Below are positions 38,151-49,486 of a stretch of DNA of 64,000 nucleotides, piece after piece. This DNA is from Calendula officinalis (Eukaryota; Streptophyta; Magnoliopsida; Asterales; Asteraceae), in assembly GCA_963853835.1 (NCBI GenBank), contig OY970835.1:32314047-32378046 (forward strand), in the 5' to 3' direction. The notes beneath the pieces are model-generated. The model was not told the origin of the DNA. It ran no database searches and saw only the letters and a program-made list of their open reading frames with translations. The first letter of the stretch is position 1. Every line of letters starts with the position of its first letter. The position numbers and the translations under genes were made by a program.

Positions 38151-38845
38151 TAGGGTGAACATGGTACGGTACCACATATATTTTCCTCATACCGTGTACC
38201 GTACCAACTATAGTTGGTACACTAATCTAGCTACCACTACCGTACCAACTATAATTGGTACCAATTTGTTTGGCTACCACAGTTGTGGTTGGTACGAATT
38301 GGTAATGGTATATACCAAGATCACAACCTTACTTGGAATTATTAGTAAAAACAAGTCCTTTTTCTATACTATTATATTTGGTAATGGTATACGTTAAATG
38401 TTATATAAACACTATCTACGATAAAGTACAAATTATGTAGTATTTATGTCATAATACACTAGCTTGTAGCATTCTCGTCTGCTTCACTCACTTAATTATT
38501 AACATTATATACAAACACAATAACAAAAGTATAATATGTTGATCGGTTAGGCTAAAAATTGTAACTTAATGTTTCCATGTTATGATATCATAACTTTTAT
38601 TAAAAAAATAATACATACGCAGTTTTCCTTTCTCGAATTCTTCTAAATAATGTATATACATATATGAGTATATAAAGTATTGGTTGGTACGGTACTACCA
38701 TGGTATTCAAAATTTTGTACAATTACCGTACTATGATTACTTAATTGGTATGGTACTACCAACCAAACATGTTGGCTACCAACTATTATTGGTATGGTTG
38801 GTAACATGTTGGTTGGTTTTATTCGGTACAAATTTGACACCCCTA
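38151..38845. mobile_element. Complete hAT-like MITE with 8-bp target duplication GTTTCCAA
   Basis: The left end TAGGGTGAACA pairs with the right end TTTGACACCCCTA. Perfect 8-bp duplications GTTTCCAA lie at 38143-38150 and 38846-38853. Subterminal regions hold many TTGGTAC / GTACCAA and GGCTACCAAC words in both orientations. Length is 695 bp and it is non-coding. It is the intact relative of the broken element at 10244-12759. Confidence 0.88.
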
Positions 38846-38853
38846 GTTTCCAA

Positions 38854-39234
38854 CACATGGTAACAATCTAAAAGTAAAACAACCTGCCCTTTATAAAAAA
38901 AAGTAAAAAATAAATAAATGAAACATAAATAAATAATTAGTTTGTTATGTATTTTATCGTTTATATTTAGTATAATATACGAGTTTTGTTCAAAGACGTC
39001 TATTATTTTCACGAAGTCTTAAGGGACAAATCTTAACCATTGATCAATAAGATCTAATGGTTAAAATTAATCACATATTTTATTCATTGAGGGGTATTTT
39101 GGTCATTTTTTTAAATTTTATTATTTTATTATTTTTTATTTTTTATTTTAGAATTTTTTATTTATTTTTTATTTATTTATAATTTTTTTTATTAATAACA
39201 CATAATATGATTGCATACTGAATCACATGTGATT
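38854..39234. other. No gene seen
   Basis: Very AT-rich spacer, including long T-rich runs at about 39100-39190. Confidence 0.5.
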
Positions 39235-39243
39235 AAACTAAAA

Positions 39244-39452
39244 GGGTTTTTTCTAACTCATGCCCTAAGGGCATGGGATTAGAAGTGTTCAATGAACTCT
39301 ATATTTCCTTTCTTAACGAATACATGCATTTATTAATCATTAATGAATTCTATTTTGTGCATGAATTAAATGTATTTTTAAATACAAATGGTAAGTTTGA
39401 GTTCATTAAACGTGCTTATCTCATGCCCTTAGGGCATGAGTTAGCCAAACCC
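39244..39452. mobile_element. Mutator-type MITE with 9-bp target duplication AAACTAAAA
   Basis: The ends form an inverted repeat of about 30 bp around CTAACTCATGCCCTAAGGGC, itself containing the palindrome ATGCCCTAAGGGCAT. Perfect duplications AAACTAAAA lie at 39235-39243 and 39453-39461; 9 bp is the usual Mutator length. The element is 209 bp and AT-rich inside. Confidence 0.82.
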
Positions 39453-39620
39453 AAACTAAAATATCAAATATGATTAAATATACAATCACATGTGATTTTA
39501 CATTAAAATCACAAGTGATTAAGTAGTACACGTGATTATCAAATAAATATTGTTTTTTAACGAAAATAATAAAAATAATAAAATAATTTGAAATTAAAAA
39601 ATCAAAAGTGATTAAGTAGT

Positions 39621-42475
39621 ACAACTCGACATTTTGGGTAAGTTACTATTTTTATTTTTCATTTCATACTTTCTATATTTGGAAAGTTTCTATTTTTAGA
39701 AACTTTCTCATTTCGTAACATTTCTAATTTTAGAAAGTTTCCATTTTTAGAAACTTTCCTCGTTTCCTATTACTTCTAATTATAGAAAGTTTCTATTTTT
39801 AGAAACTTTCCTCCATTCATATCATTTCTATACTTAGGAAGTTCCTATGTTTAGAAACTTTCCTCATTTCGTTTCATTTCTACTTTTGATATCCTAACAC
39901 ATAACTAGTTCACCGAGCATTTAACATTTTCACCATACATCAGTGTTTGATTATTTTAGTCAACACTACATCTTATATTACTTGTGGTGACATTTATACT
40001 CCAAAACATTTCTAATAATGGTATTTAAGTAATATTTAATCAATACATCAAAATAATTAATTAAACGTGACTCGTAACGAATCTTATTCCAAACCGACAC
40101 ATCAAATGTTGTCCGGACCTCTTGGTGGCCGAACCCCCATTCTTGGTCACCATAAATTCGTCCAAACCACACCAAGGTGGTGTGGTTATCATCTCATTCG
40201 AATCTTTAAAAGTTATCTCCATCCCTCTTCGATTTTATCTATATCTTGATTTAAAAGAAACCTAGTCCTACTACAACTCTTCTAAGTAACCCTAATTCCT
40301 ACCCCTATATAAACACACCTTAAACCTTATTTTCTTCTTTGTTGAATTCGGCCAAGGGCAGCCCCAAAGCCAATCTCGAGCTCCATTTGTCCCAAGCAAG
40401 CCGAACACCCCTTTTTCCCTCGTTTTCTTCTTCGATCGTCCGTTCGTAGCAAGAGGTATAAACCGATCCTTTTATTTGTTTTTCCTTTGTTTAGGTACTG
40501 TTTTGAAACCGAGACCATGGCTAAAAGCCATATGGTCTCGGCAATCTGTGACTCGTGTTCGATGTGCATGCTTGCATGCATGCCTACGATTTGTCCCTTG
40601 TTCGTTTAATCGTTGATTGTTTCCGTTATTTGTTTGATCTATTGTTATAAACCCTAGCTTGATGATGAATTTAAACCCTAGATCTAGAACCCTAGACTCG
40701 TTAACCCTAGATCTAGACTAATCTAGTCCCTAGTCTCAAACCTATACCCGATCTAGAACCGGATCTAGCACAAACCCATAGGGTCTCGGCCTAGCCGGCC
40801 AACCCTAACCGAACCATCATCAAACCGAACCCTTGATGACTTAGATTTGCTGTGTTTGACCTTGGTTTACCGAATATTATCTTAGACTAAACCCTAACCG
40901 AAATCTAGAACTTCTATGTTGACTTTCGTTGACTATTTTGACCAATGTTAACCAATAAGTCAAATCGGGTCAAGGCCGGATCTTGACCCAACCGATCAAC
41001 CCAAACCCGAATACTTAATCGGTCCAAGGCCCGTACTTGGCCCATATCGATCTACCTTAGTCTATCGGGCCCAAACTTTAGTCGGCCCATTAGTATCCAA
41101 GCCCATTTGGACCAAAGCCCAAACCTTTGGCCCATTACCTACCCAAACCAAACCCAATTGGGCCAAGCCCAATCCATGGCCCAACCTAACCGGACCCAAG
41201 CCCAATAGGAGGCCCAAGTGGCCCGACCTAGTGGCCCATTAAGCCCATTAGGCCCAATAGGACCAATCTAGGCCCATTAAGCCTAACCCAAGCCCATTTC
41301 ATTTCATTTCGAAGCCCATTTCATTCCATTTCATTTCATTTCATTTCATTTCGGCCCATTAGTGCCCAATGATCCAAGTTCATTCGATGTCACTAAACAT
41401 AAAACATAACATTAATCGCATACCATTTAACTTATATCGTATCTAGAATCGCCTGTATTAGCTTAGTCTAATTAGTAAGTTATGTCATTTAGGAAGCTAG
41501 GAGTCTCTGAAGGATTCCTCTGTCCTAATATTGTCGCTAAGCTTTGCCCAGGTGGTCCACAGACCTCTTTTACTCTTTTACTGTTTTTATAAACTTTGGG
41601 GTGGAAAACATAAACACAACTGCTACTGTTTTACTATGACTGTACAACAACTTTACATTTTCATTATCGCGTTGGCATGACAAACAATTATTATACCGGT
41701 CTAAGGTTACCAGCAATCATTAGCTAGTGGATCTAGACCATGGATATGCAGATAGTACTATTGGCTGACACTCATCCTCCCAACATTATTTGATCATTAC
41801 TTGGTTTATCCAAGACATCTTTCGGGAGTGTATATCCATAAAATAACAACATACTGGAGTTGAAGTGTTGATTGTGGACTTAGGGGTTGGTATATTAACT
41901 CAATAGACTAGCTACCTGTTGGGGATAACAGTTCATGCGATGTCAAACATAACAACTTGTTCAACACATTTTCATAAACATAAATAGTAATTGTAGATAT
42001 TCTACAATTACACTTCACTTTTCACATTTACTTCTCATATCATATGAGTGTTGAACCTTATACATTTTCAGTCATAAACCATTTTCATAACAAACATTTT
42101 GAGTAGCAAAACACTTTACTTTACTCTTTACTTTAACCCTGTGGATTCACTCAACATTATTTGTTGACCCCCTTTTACTTATGTTTTTCTAGGTGATTAG
42201 GTGCAGTGGAACTGGAGGATATGAGCAGTTGTTTGTCGTGAGCCATGAATGAACATTTAAGTTTACGAACAATCACTTCATTTTCAAGACTTGCTATTTT
42301 TAGTAACTACTATTTTTGGAAACTTTCCATTTTTAGAAGGTAAACCATTCTCATTATGTTATTTACGTGGTTGTTTGTTTACTTAATTTTTGCTATGTAA
42401 TCATGAACGTTACACCTCCGTTCTTCCGCAAAACATTTTAAATGAAGTAAAACTCATTTTTGGCGGGGTGTGACA
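39621..42475 (+). repeat. 5' LTR of a Gypsy element
   Basis: About 2855 bp, nearly identical to 46644-49486. It ends GGGGTGTGACA directly before a PBS. The first four or so bases do not match the 3' copy: TAGT stands in place of TGTG. It opens with a fourfold 52-bp hairpin array (39682-39863) and contains CCCTAGA / AAACCCTA words, a GGCCCA-rich block (about 41030-41300) and a CATTT repeat (about 41290-41350). Confidence 0.9.
39682..39863. repeat. Tandem array of four 52-bp hairpin units in the Gypsy LTR
   Basis: GAAAGTTTC and its complement GAAACTTTC, separated by 8 bases, recur at 39682-39707, 39733-39758 and 39785-39810, with a degenerate fourth near 39837-39862. The spacing is 51-52 bp. 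The same array is at about 46703-46885 in the 3' LTR. Confidence 0.85.
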
Positions 42476-42478
42476 GAG

Positions 42479-42490
42479 TGGTTTCAGAGC
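42479..42490 (+). other. Primer binding site of the Gypsy element
   Basis: TGGTTTCAGAGC lies three bases after the LTR end. It is the initiator tRNA-Met PBS with one mismatch. Confidence 0.75.
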
Positions 42491-42717
42491 TTAAGTTATA
42501 GTGAATTAGCATGCCTAGTCTATAACTACAAAAGATTTTTGGGAAAATCAAAACTTTTACAAAACAAATGTTCATGGCACGCTGAATCTCATATCCCGAA
42601 GTTTCGTTGTTCTTAGATTAGAACATTGCCTTAGTTAGTATTGCCTTAGAGTAATATTTAGCATATCGTCTGAGTGCCAAATTTTATGTTCTATCAGTAT
42701 AGCGCCATATTATTAGA

Positions 42718-43050
42718 ATGTCGTTATCGAGTGTTATCGATATTTCGTCCGACTCCGAATATGATAGTGAGCAGAGTACTGTTACGCCTAGAAGTATTCC
42801 TTCGTCTCAAGTTGTTTTATGGCATCAACAACCAAGTAGATGTCCAATTTTGTTTCGTATGTTTGAGGGCGTTATTTTATTTGTGTCTACGCATGTGAAG
42901 CCGCGTCGTAATATAGTTCCAAGAACCTCTCGACGACCAGAACCAGAACATATATCAGAATCAGAACCAGAAGAAGATTCGGAACCTGAAGAAGACTTTG
43001 AAGCAGAGAATGAACCAGAAGAAGGCGTTGAATTGTCGCCGCACGTCTAA
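42718..43050 (+). pseudogene. gag: Gypsy gag, N-terminal remnant
   Basis: An ATG-initiated 110-codon frame starts MSLSSVIDISSDSEYDSEQS and ends in a Glu/Pro-rich acidic repeat (EPEEDSEPEEDFEAENEPEE) before a TAA. Ser-rich and acidic N-termini precede the capsid domain in this kind of Gypsy gag, but the capsid region itself is not recognisable in 43051-43434. It lies 230 bp after the PBS, where a gag start is expected. Confidence 0.55.
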
Positions 43051-43434
43051 ATTCGACTTTTCATTATTTAATTATTTTATTTTCTTAACTATCTTGAAAT
43101 TTTGTTTTAATTAGTTATTTTCTTTTTACCTTGTTTGGCTGAATGTGCCATTCTTTTCAAAACTTAACCATTTGGAAACGTTTTTAACAAAAGTATTATT
43201 TTATTTCTTTACAAAGATCATCTTATTTTGTTATTTGAAAATTTTTATTTCATACTATAATAAGTAATTTCCTTATTTTGCGATTTCTAATATTACGTCT
43301 GCTACTACTATTATTACGTTTACTACTACTACGACTATTGTATCTATTTTCCCCTATTTCTTTTCATATATTTCTACTATGTCTACTCTATAAAAAAAAT
43401 AAAAATTTCTTTCTTTAGAATTTTCATTATCGTC

Positions 43435-44235
43435 TTGTTCCTCATATGGGTTCCCCCGAGTTCAATCGAGTTGAGATATATATACAGTCTACACGATCTC
43501 GTTCCTACTCACGCTACTGCCGCTCAACCTACGACTTTTGAAGATGATGTGAATCTAGCAACACGACTGATAGATGATGCAATTAGAAGTGGGTCGTTTA
43601 AAGATAAATTAGTTGTGTCTAGTGAATCGTTTGACCCCTCTAGCAACGACAATGGGAAGCGTTACTACAACAACATCAGCAAACTACAAAGGGAACAAGT
43701 ATCAGAATATCCAGAGCTATGCTGCATCCAACTAGAAGAACAACGATCAGTCGAACCCCTGATGAAAAATCGTGTGCTAGAAGCAATCCCAAGTGTAACA
43801 AGTGCAATTGACATCATGACGATCAGTGTAAGAAGTGTTATAGATGTGACCGTTAGGGACACAATTTCAGAAAGTGTACGTCTAATACTCCTCCCAAAAT
43901 TCTCGTCTGTTACGAGTGTGGTGACTCAAAACACTATCGTAACCATTTTTCCAAATCTTCAGAGCAACAACAACAACAACGATGATCGTCAGAATATTCG
44001 TGGTCGAGAATTCGTCATCGGTGCTCAAGAAGCTCGCGAAGATCCCAATACTGTTACCAGTACGTTTATTATCGACATTTATTTTGCTTCTATTTTATTT
44101 GATTCGAGTTTCGATTTGAGTTTTGTATCGGCCGACTTTAAAAGATTCTTGGATATCGAATCATCGTCTATAGTGGCCAGTTATGAGATTGAATTAGCAG
44201 ATGGCAAGTTATTATGTCTAGTGAGATTTTCCTAA
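43435..44235 (+). pseudogene. gag-pol: Gypsy gag zinc-knuckle and protease remnant
   Basis: The long open frame covers the linker and, near its end, an aspartic protease: SILFDSSFDLSFVSADFKRF, with DSSFD where DSGAD would be expected, so the catalytic triad is altered. A different frame at about 43835-43950 shows two CCHC knuckles. The first, CYRCDR then stop then GHNFRKC, has a nonsense codon inside; the second, CYECGDSKHYRNH, has His for the last Cys. The mixture of frames shows several frameshifts. The family is clear and the gene is dead. Confidence 0.7.
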
Positions 44236-44420
44236 GAGTTGTAAGCTTAATCTAGACAATCATATATTCGAGATTGACCTTGTGACTGTAGAGCTAGGTA
44301 GTTTTGTTATCGTCATAGGGATTATTGGTTATCTAAAAACCATACTGATATATTATGCCACAACAAACAAATTCGAATCCCTTTAACAAAAACATAAACA
44401 TATATAATTCAAGGTGAACA

Positions 44421-45130
44421 ATGAAACAAAAATATCAAAATCATAAATGTTATGAAAGCACAAAATATCTTCGTAAAGGATGCCAAGCCTTTCTTGCTCA
44501 TGTCGTTGACAAGCAGTCCAAAGATCGTAAGATTGAGGACATTCCTATCGTTCGTGATTTTTCCTATTGTTTTCCTGGCGAATTGCCTAGACTACCACTC
44601 CAGAGACAAGTTGAATTTCATATCGTTTCGATTCCAAAAATTCACTCCTATCGAACATTCTCCTTATCATCTTTCACCGTCTGAAATGCAAGAACTTTCT
44701 TCTCTGTTACAAGAGCTTCTTGATAATAGTTTCATTCGATCGAGTTTCTCATCCTGGGAGCTCCGATCCTTTTCGTTAAAAATAAAAACGGCTCAATGAG
44801 TATGTGCATTGACTATTGTGAATTGAACAAGCTACCATTATAAATCGTTATCCTTTTTCCCGTATTGATGATCTATTCGACCTACTCCAAGGATCGAGTT
44901 TCTACTTCAAGATCGATCTCCGTTCAAGCTATCACTAATTGATGGTTCGTGATGAAGATATACCCAAGACAACATTCAGAACTCGCTATGGTCATTACAA
45001 ATTCTTAGTTATGCTATGTGGTTTGACCAATGCGCCTGCTGTGTTTAAGGATCTCTTGAATAGAGTGTGCAAGCAATATCTCGACAAATTCGTCATCGTC
45101 TTCATAGATGATATTCTCATCTATTCGTGA
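44421..45130 (+). pseudogene. pol: Gypsy reverse transcriptase remnant
   Basis: Pieces in three frames cover the RT: GCQAFLAHVVDKQSKDRKIE, DIPIVRDFSYCFPGELPRLP, YHLSPSEMQELSSLLQELLD, then FRTRYGHYKFLVMLCGLTNA and the catalytic FIDDILIYS ending at 45128. At least two frameshifts and several stops (for example 44836, 44938) break it. The domain order matches Ty3/Gypsy, with a chromovirus flavour (inference). Confidence 0.8.
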
Positions 45131-46056
45131 ACAAGAGCAGAGCATGAAAAGCACTTAAGAATTTTTTTCTTGAGTTGTTGGAGAAGGAGAAGCTGTATCC
45201 CAAGTTGTCCAAGTGTGAATTCTAGTTGAGTGAAGTACAATTTCAAGGGCATGTCATCAACGAGGAAGGAATCCACGTTGATCCTACAAAGATCGAGGCT
45301 ATAAAAAAATTGGGAAGCTCGAAAGACCCCAACAAAATTTGACAATTTCTTGGTCTTACTGGATATTATAGAAGATTCATCAAGAATTTCGCGAAGATAG
45401 CTAAAGATTTAGAGGCGTTGACGCAAAAAGATGAGAAATTTGTCTGGGGCGAAAAACAAGAATCGGCCTTCCAAACCCAAAATTCCATAATATTTTCCGC
45501 GCAAATTCTATCTCTTCCCGAAGGAACCGACAATTTCGTAGTTTTATGTGATGCTTCGCACCAAGGTGATCGCCTACGCCTCTCGATAATTGAAGATTCA
45601 CGAGAAGAACTACACAACGCATGATCTCGAGTTAGGTGCCGTTGTGTTCGCGTTGAAGATTTGGAGACATTACTTCTACGGTACCTAGTGCATGATATTC
45701 ACCGACCACAAGACTCTGCAACACATATTCAATCAGAAAGAACTCAACATGAGACAACGCAGATGGGTAGAGTTGATGAATGATTACGACTGCGAGATCA
45801 AGTATCGTTCTGGTAAAGCTAACGTCTTAGCTGATACCGCAAGTCAGAAAGAGAAACTCAAACCTCGTCGTATTCGAACCCTGCCAATTTCCATTCTTTC
45901 TAATCTATCCTCCCAAATTCATAAATTCAAAATTGAAGCCTTAGAGATAGAGAACATGAAGAAGGAAGCCGTACGTGTTATGGAGAAGCAACTAGAAGCA
46001 AAGGTGGATGGAACCCTATACTTTATGGATCGTATATGGGGTCCATAATCATGGAA
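45131..46056 (+). pseudogene. pol: Gypsy RT thumb / RNase H remnant
   Basis: After the RT palm, broken frames give the thumb (HVINEEGIHVDPTKIEA near 45252) and RNase H, including VVLCDASHQG (about 45538) and IFTDHKTLQHIFNQKELNMR followed by YRSGKANVLADTAS (about 45695-45840). In the latter, the catalytic Asp of DALS has become DTAS. The reading frame shifts at about 45600. Confidence 0.75.
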
Positions 46057-46632
46057 GTGATCGCAATATCATCCTAAATAAAGCTCACAAATCCAACTAC
46101 TCTATTCCTCTCGGTGCTGACAAGATGTACAAAGACGTCAAAAAACTTTATTGGTGGTCTAATATGAAGAAAGAGATTGCAGTGTACGTCAGCAAATGTT
46201 TAACATGTTCGAAAATGAAAGTAGAGAATTAGAAACTGTTCGTTTGACTACCACAAAAAGAGATCCCTGAATGGAAATGGGAACAAATCTCAATGGATTT
46301 CATAACCAAGTTACCTCGAACGTCTAGTGGTCATGATACAATTCGCGTAATTGTCAATAGTTTAACCAAATCAGCTCATATTATCTTAATCAAGGAAACG
46401 ATCAAACGGGAAAACTCATAAGCATCTACTTAAAAGAAGTCGTATCTCGGCATGGAGTGCCAATATCGGTCATATCTAATCACGTCATTCGGTTCACTTC
46501 TTGTTTTTGGCAATCGTTGCAAAACTCTCTCTGTACTCGCCTCAATATGAGTACTGCTTATCATCCACATCTATTTCTCGTTGTCTCTCCTGTTCGTTCT
46601 TTGTCTTAATATTCGGGACGAAATTTCTTCAA
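46057..46632 (+). pseudogene. pol: Gypsy integrase remnant, C-terminal half deleted
   Basis: The HHCC zinc region is readable: HKSNYSIPLGADKMYKDVKK and later CLTCSKMKVEN, with a TAG at 46230. The core starts QISMDFITKLPRTSSGHD (first catalytic Asp). The second catalytic block reads SNHVIRFTSCFW where SDRDTRF-like is expected, so that Asp is lost. After STAYHP at about 46567 the frame jumps to LTR-proximal sequence. The catalytic Glu and the C-terminus (a chromodomain in chromoviruses) are therefore deleted. Confidence 0.75.
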
Positions 46633-46643
46633 TCAGGGGAGAA
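46633..46643 (+). other. Polypurine tract of the Gypsy element
   Basis: CAGGGGAGAA lies directly before the 3' LTR. Confidence 0.75.
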
Positions 46644-49486
46644 TGTGACAACTCGACATTTTGGGTAAGTTACTATTTTTCATTTCTTACTTTCTATATT
46701 TGGAAAGTTTCTATTTTTAGAAACTTTCTCATTTCGTAACATTTCTAATTTTAGAAAGTTTCCATTTTTAGAAACTTTCCTCGTTTCCTATTACCTCTAA
46801 TTATAGAAAGTTTCTATTTTTAGAAACTTTCCTCCATTCATATCATTTCTATACTTAGGAAGTTCCTATGTTTAGAAACTTTCCTCATTTCGTTTCATTT
46901 CTACTTTTGATATCCTAACACATGACTAGTTCACCGAGCATTTAACATTTTCACCATACATCAGTGTTTGATTATTTTAGTCAACACAACATCTTATATT
47001 ACTTGTGGTGACATTGATACTCCAAAACATTTCTAATAATGGTATTTAAGTAATATTTAATCAATACATCAAAATAATTAATTAAACGTGACTCGTAACG
47101 AATTTTATTCCAAACCGACACATCAAATGTTGTCCGGACCTCTTGGTGGCCGAACCCCCATTCTTGGTCACCATAAATTCGTCCAAACCACACCAAGGTG
47201 GTGTGGTTATCATCTCATTCGAATCTTTAAAAGTTATCTCTATCCCTCTTCGATTTTATCTATATCTTGATTTAAAAGAAACCTAGTCCTACTACAACTC
47301 TTCTAAGTAACCCTAATTCCTACCCCTATATAAACACACCTTAAACCTTCTTTTCTTCTTTGTTGAATTCGGCCAAGGGCAGCCCCAAAGCCAATCTCGA
47401 GCTCCATTTGTCCCAAGCAAGCCGAACACCCCCTTTTCCCTCGTTTTCTTCTTCGATCGTCCGTTCGTAGCAAGAGGTATAAACCGATCCTTTTATTTGT
47501 TTTTCCTTTGTTTAGGTACTATTTTGAAACCGAGACCATGGCTAAAAGCCATATGGTCTCGGCAATCCGTGACTCGTGTTCGATGTGCATGCTTGCATGC
47601 ATGCCTTCGATTTGTCCCTTGTTCGTTTAATCGTTGATTGTTTCCGTTATTTGTTTGATCTATTGTTATAAACCCTAGCTTGATGATGAATTTAAACCCT
47701 AGATCTAGAACCCTAGACTCGTTAACCCTAGATCTAGACTAATCTAGTCCCTAGTCTCAAACCTATACCCGATCTAGAACCGGATCTAGCACAAACCCAT
47801 AGGGTCTCGGCCTAGCCGGCCAACCCTAACCGAACCATCATCAAACCGAACCCTTGATGACTTAGATTTGCTATGTTTGACCTTGGTTTACCGAATATTA
47901 TCTTAGACTAAACCCTAACCGAAATCTAGAACTTCTATGTTGACTTTCATTGACTATTTTGACCAATGTTGACCAATAAGTCAAACCGGGTCAAGGCCGG
48001 ATCTTGACCCAACCGATCAACCCAAACCCGAATACTTAATCGGTCCAAGGCCCGTCCTTGGCCCATATCGATCTACCTTAGTCTATCGGGCCCAAACTTT
48101 AGTCGGCCCATTAGTATCCAAGCCGATTTGGACCAAAGCCCAAACCTTTGGCCCATTACCTACCCAAACCAAACCCAATTGGGCCAAGCCCAATCCATGG
48201 CCCAATCTAACCGGACCCAAGCCCAATAGGAGGCACAAGTGGCCCGACCTAGTGGCCCATTAAGCCCATTAGGCCCAATAGGCCCATTAAGCCTAACCCA
48301 AGCCCATTTCATTTCATTTCGAAGCCCATTTCATTCCATTTCATTTCATTTCACTTCGGCCCATTAGTGCCCAATGATCCAAGTTCATTCGATGTCAGTA
48401 AACATAAAACATAACATTAATCGCATACCATTTAACTTATATCGTATCTAGAATCGCCTGTATTAGCTTAGTCTAATTAGTAAGTTATGTCATTTAGGAA
48501 GCTAGGAGTCTCTGAAGGATTCCTCTGTCCTAATATTGTCGCTAAGCTTTGCCCAGGTGAGTCCACAGACCCCTTTTACTCTTTTACTGTTTTTATAAAC
48601 TTTGGGGTGGAAAACATAAACGCAACTGCTACTGTTTTACTATGACTGTACAACAACTTTACATTTTCATTATCGCGTTGGCATGACGAACAATTATTAT
48701 ACCGGACTAAGGTTACCAGCAATCATTAGCTAGTGGATCTAGACCATGGATATGCAGATAGTACTATTGGCTGACACTCATCCTCCCAACATTATTTGAT
48801 CATTACTTGGTTTATCCAAGACATCTTTCGGGAGTGTATATTCATAAAATAACAACATACTGGAGTTGAAGTGTTGATTGTGGACTTAGGGGTTGGTATA
48901 TTAACTCAATAGACTATCTACCTGTTGGGGATAACAGTTCATGCGATGTCAAACATAACAACTTGTTCAACACATTTTCATAAACATAAATAGTAATTGT
49001 AGATATTCTACAATTACACTTCACTTTTCACATTTACTTCTCATATCATATGAGTGTTGAACCTTATACATTTTCAGTCATAAACCATTTTCATAACAAA
49101 CATTTTGAGTAGCAAAACACTTTACTTTACTTTACCCTTTACTTTAACCATGTGGATTCACTCAACATTATTTGTTGACCCCCTTTTACTTATGTTTTTC
49201 CAGGTGATTAGGTGCAGTGGAACTGGAGGATATGAGCAGTGGTTTGTCGTGAGCCATGAATGAACATTTAAGTTTACGAACAATCACTTCATTTTCAAAA
49301 CTTGCTATTTTTAGTAACTACTATTTTTGGAAACTTTCCATTTTTAGAAGGTAAACCATTCTCATTATGTTATTTACGTGGTTGTTTGTTTACTTAATTT
49401 TTGCTATGTAATCATGAACGTTACACCTCCGTTCTTCCGCAAAACATTTTAAATGAAGTAAAACTCATTTTTGGCGGGGTGTGACA
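46644..49486 (+). repeat. 3' LTR of the Gypsy element
   Basis: 2843 bp, TGTGACAACTCGAC to GGGGTGTGACA. Differences from the 5' LTR are few by eye, on the order of 1%. The largest is about 17 bp missing in the GGCCCA block. No clear 5-bp target duplication was found outside the two LTRs, partly because the left terminus is altered. Confidence 0.9.

Noticed and set aside
39978..40249. Open frames on both strands conserved between the two Gypsy LTRs (again at 46999-47270)
   Set aside because: They are LTR sequence conserved by recent duplication, with no domain or codon bias.
40660..40760. Telomere-like AAACCCTA words
   Set aside because: They are scattered, mixed with CCCTAGATCT words and repeated in both LTRs, so they are part of the Gypsy LTR and not interstitial telomere.
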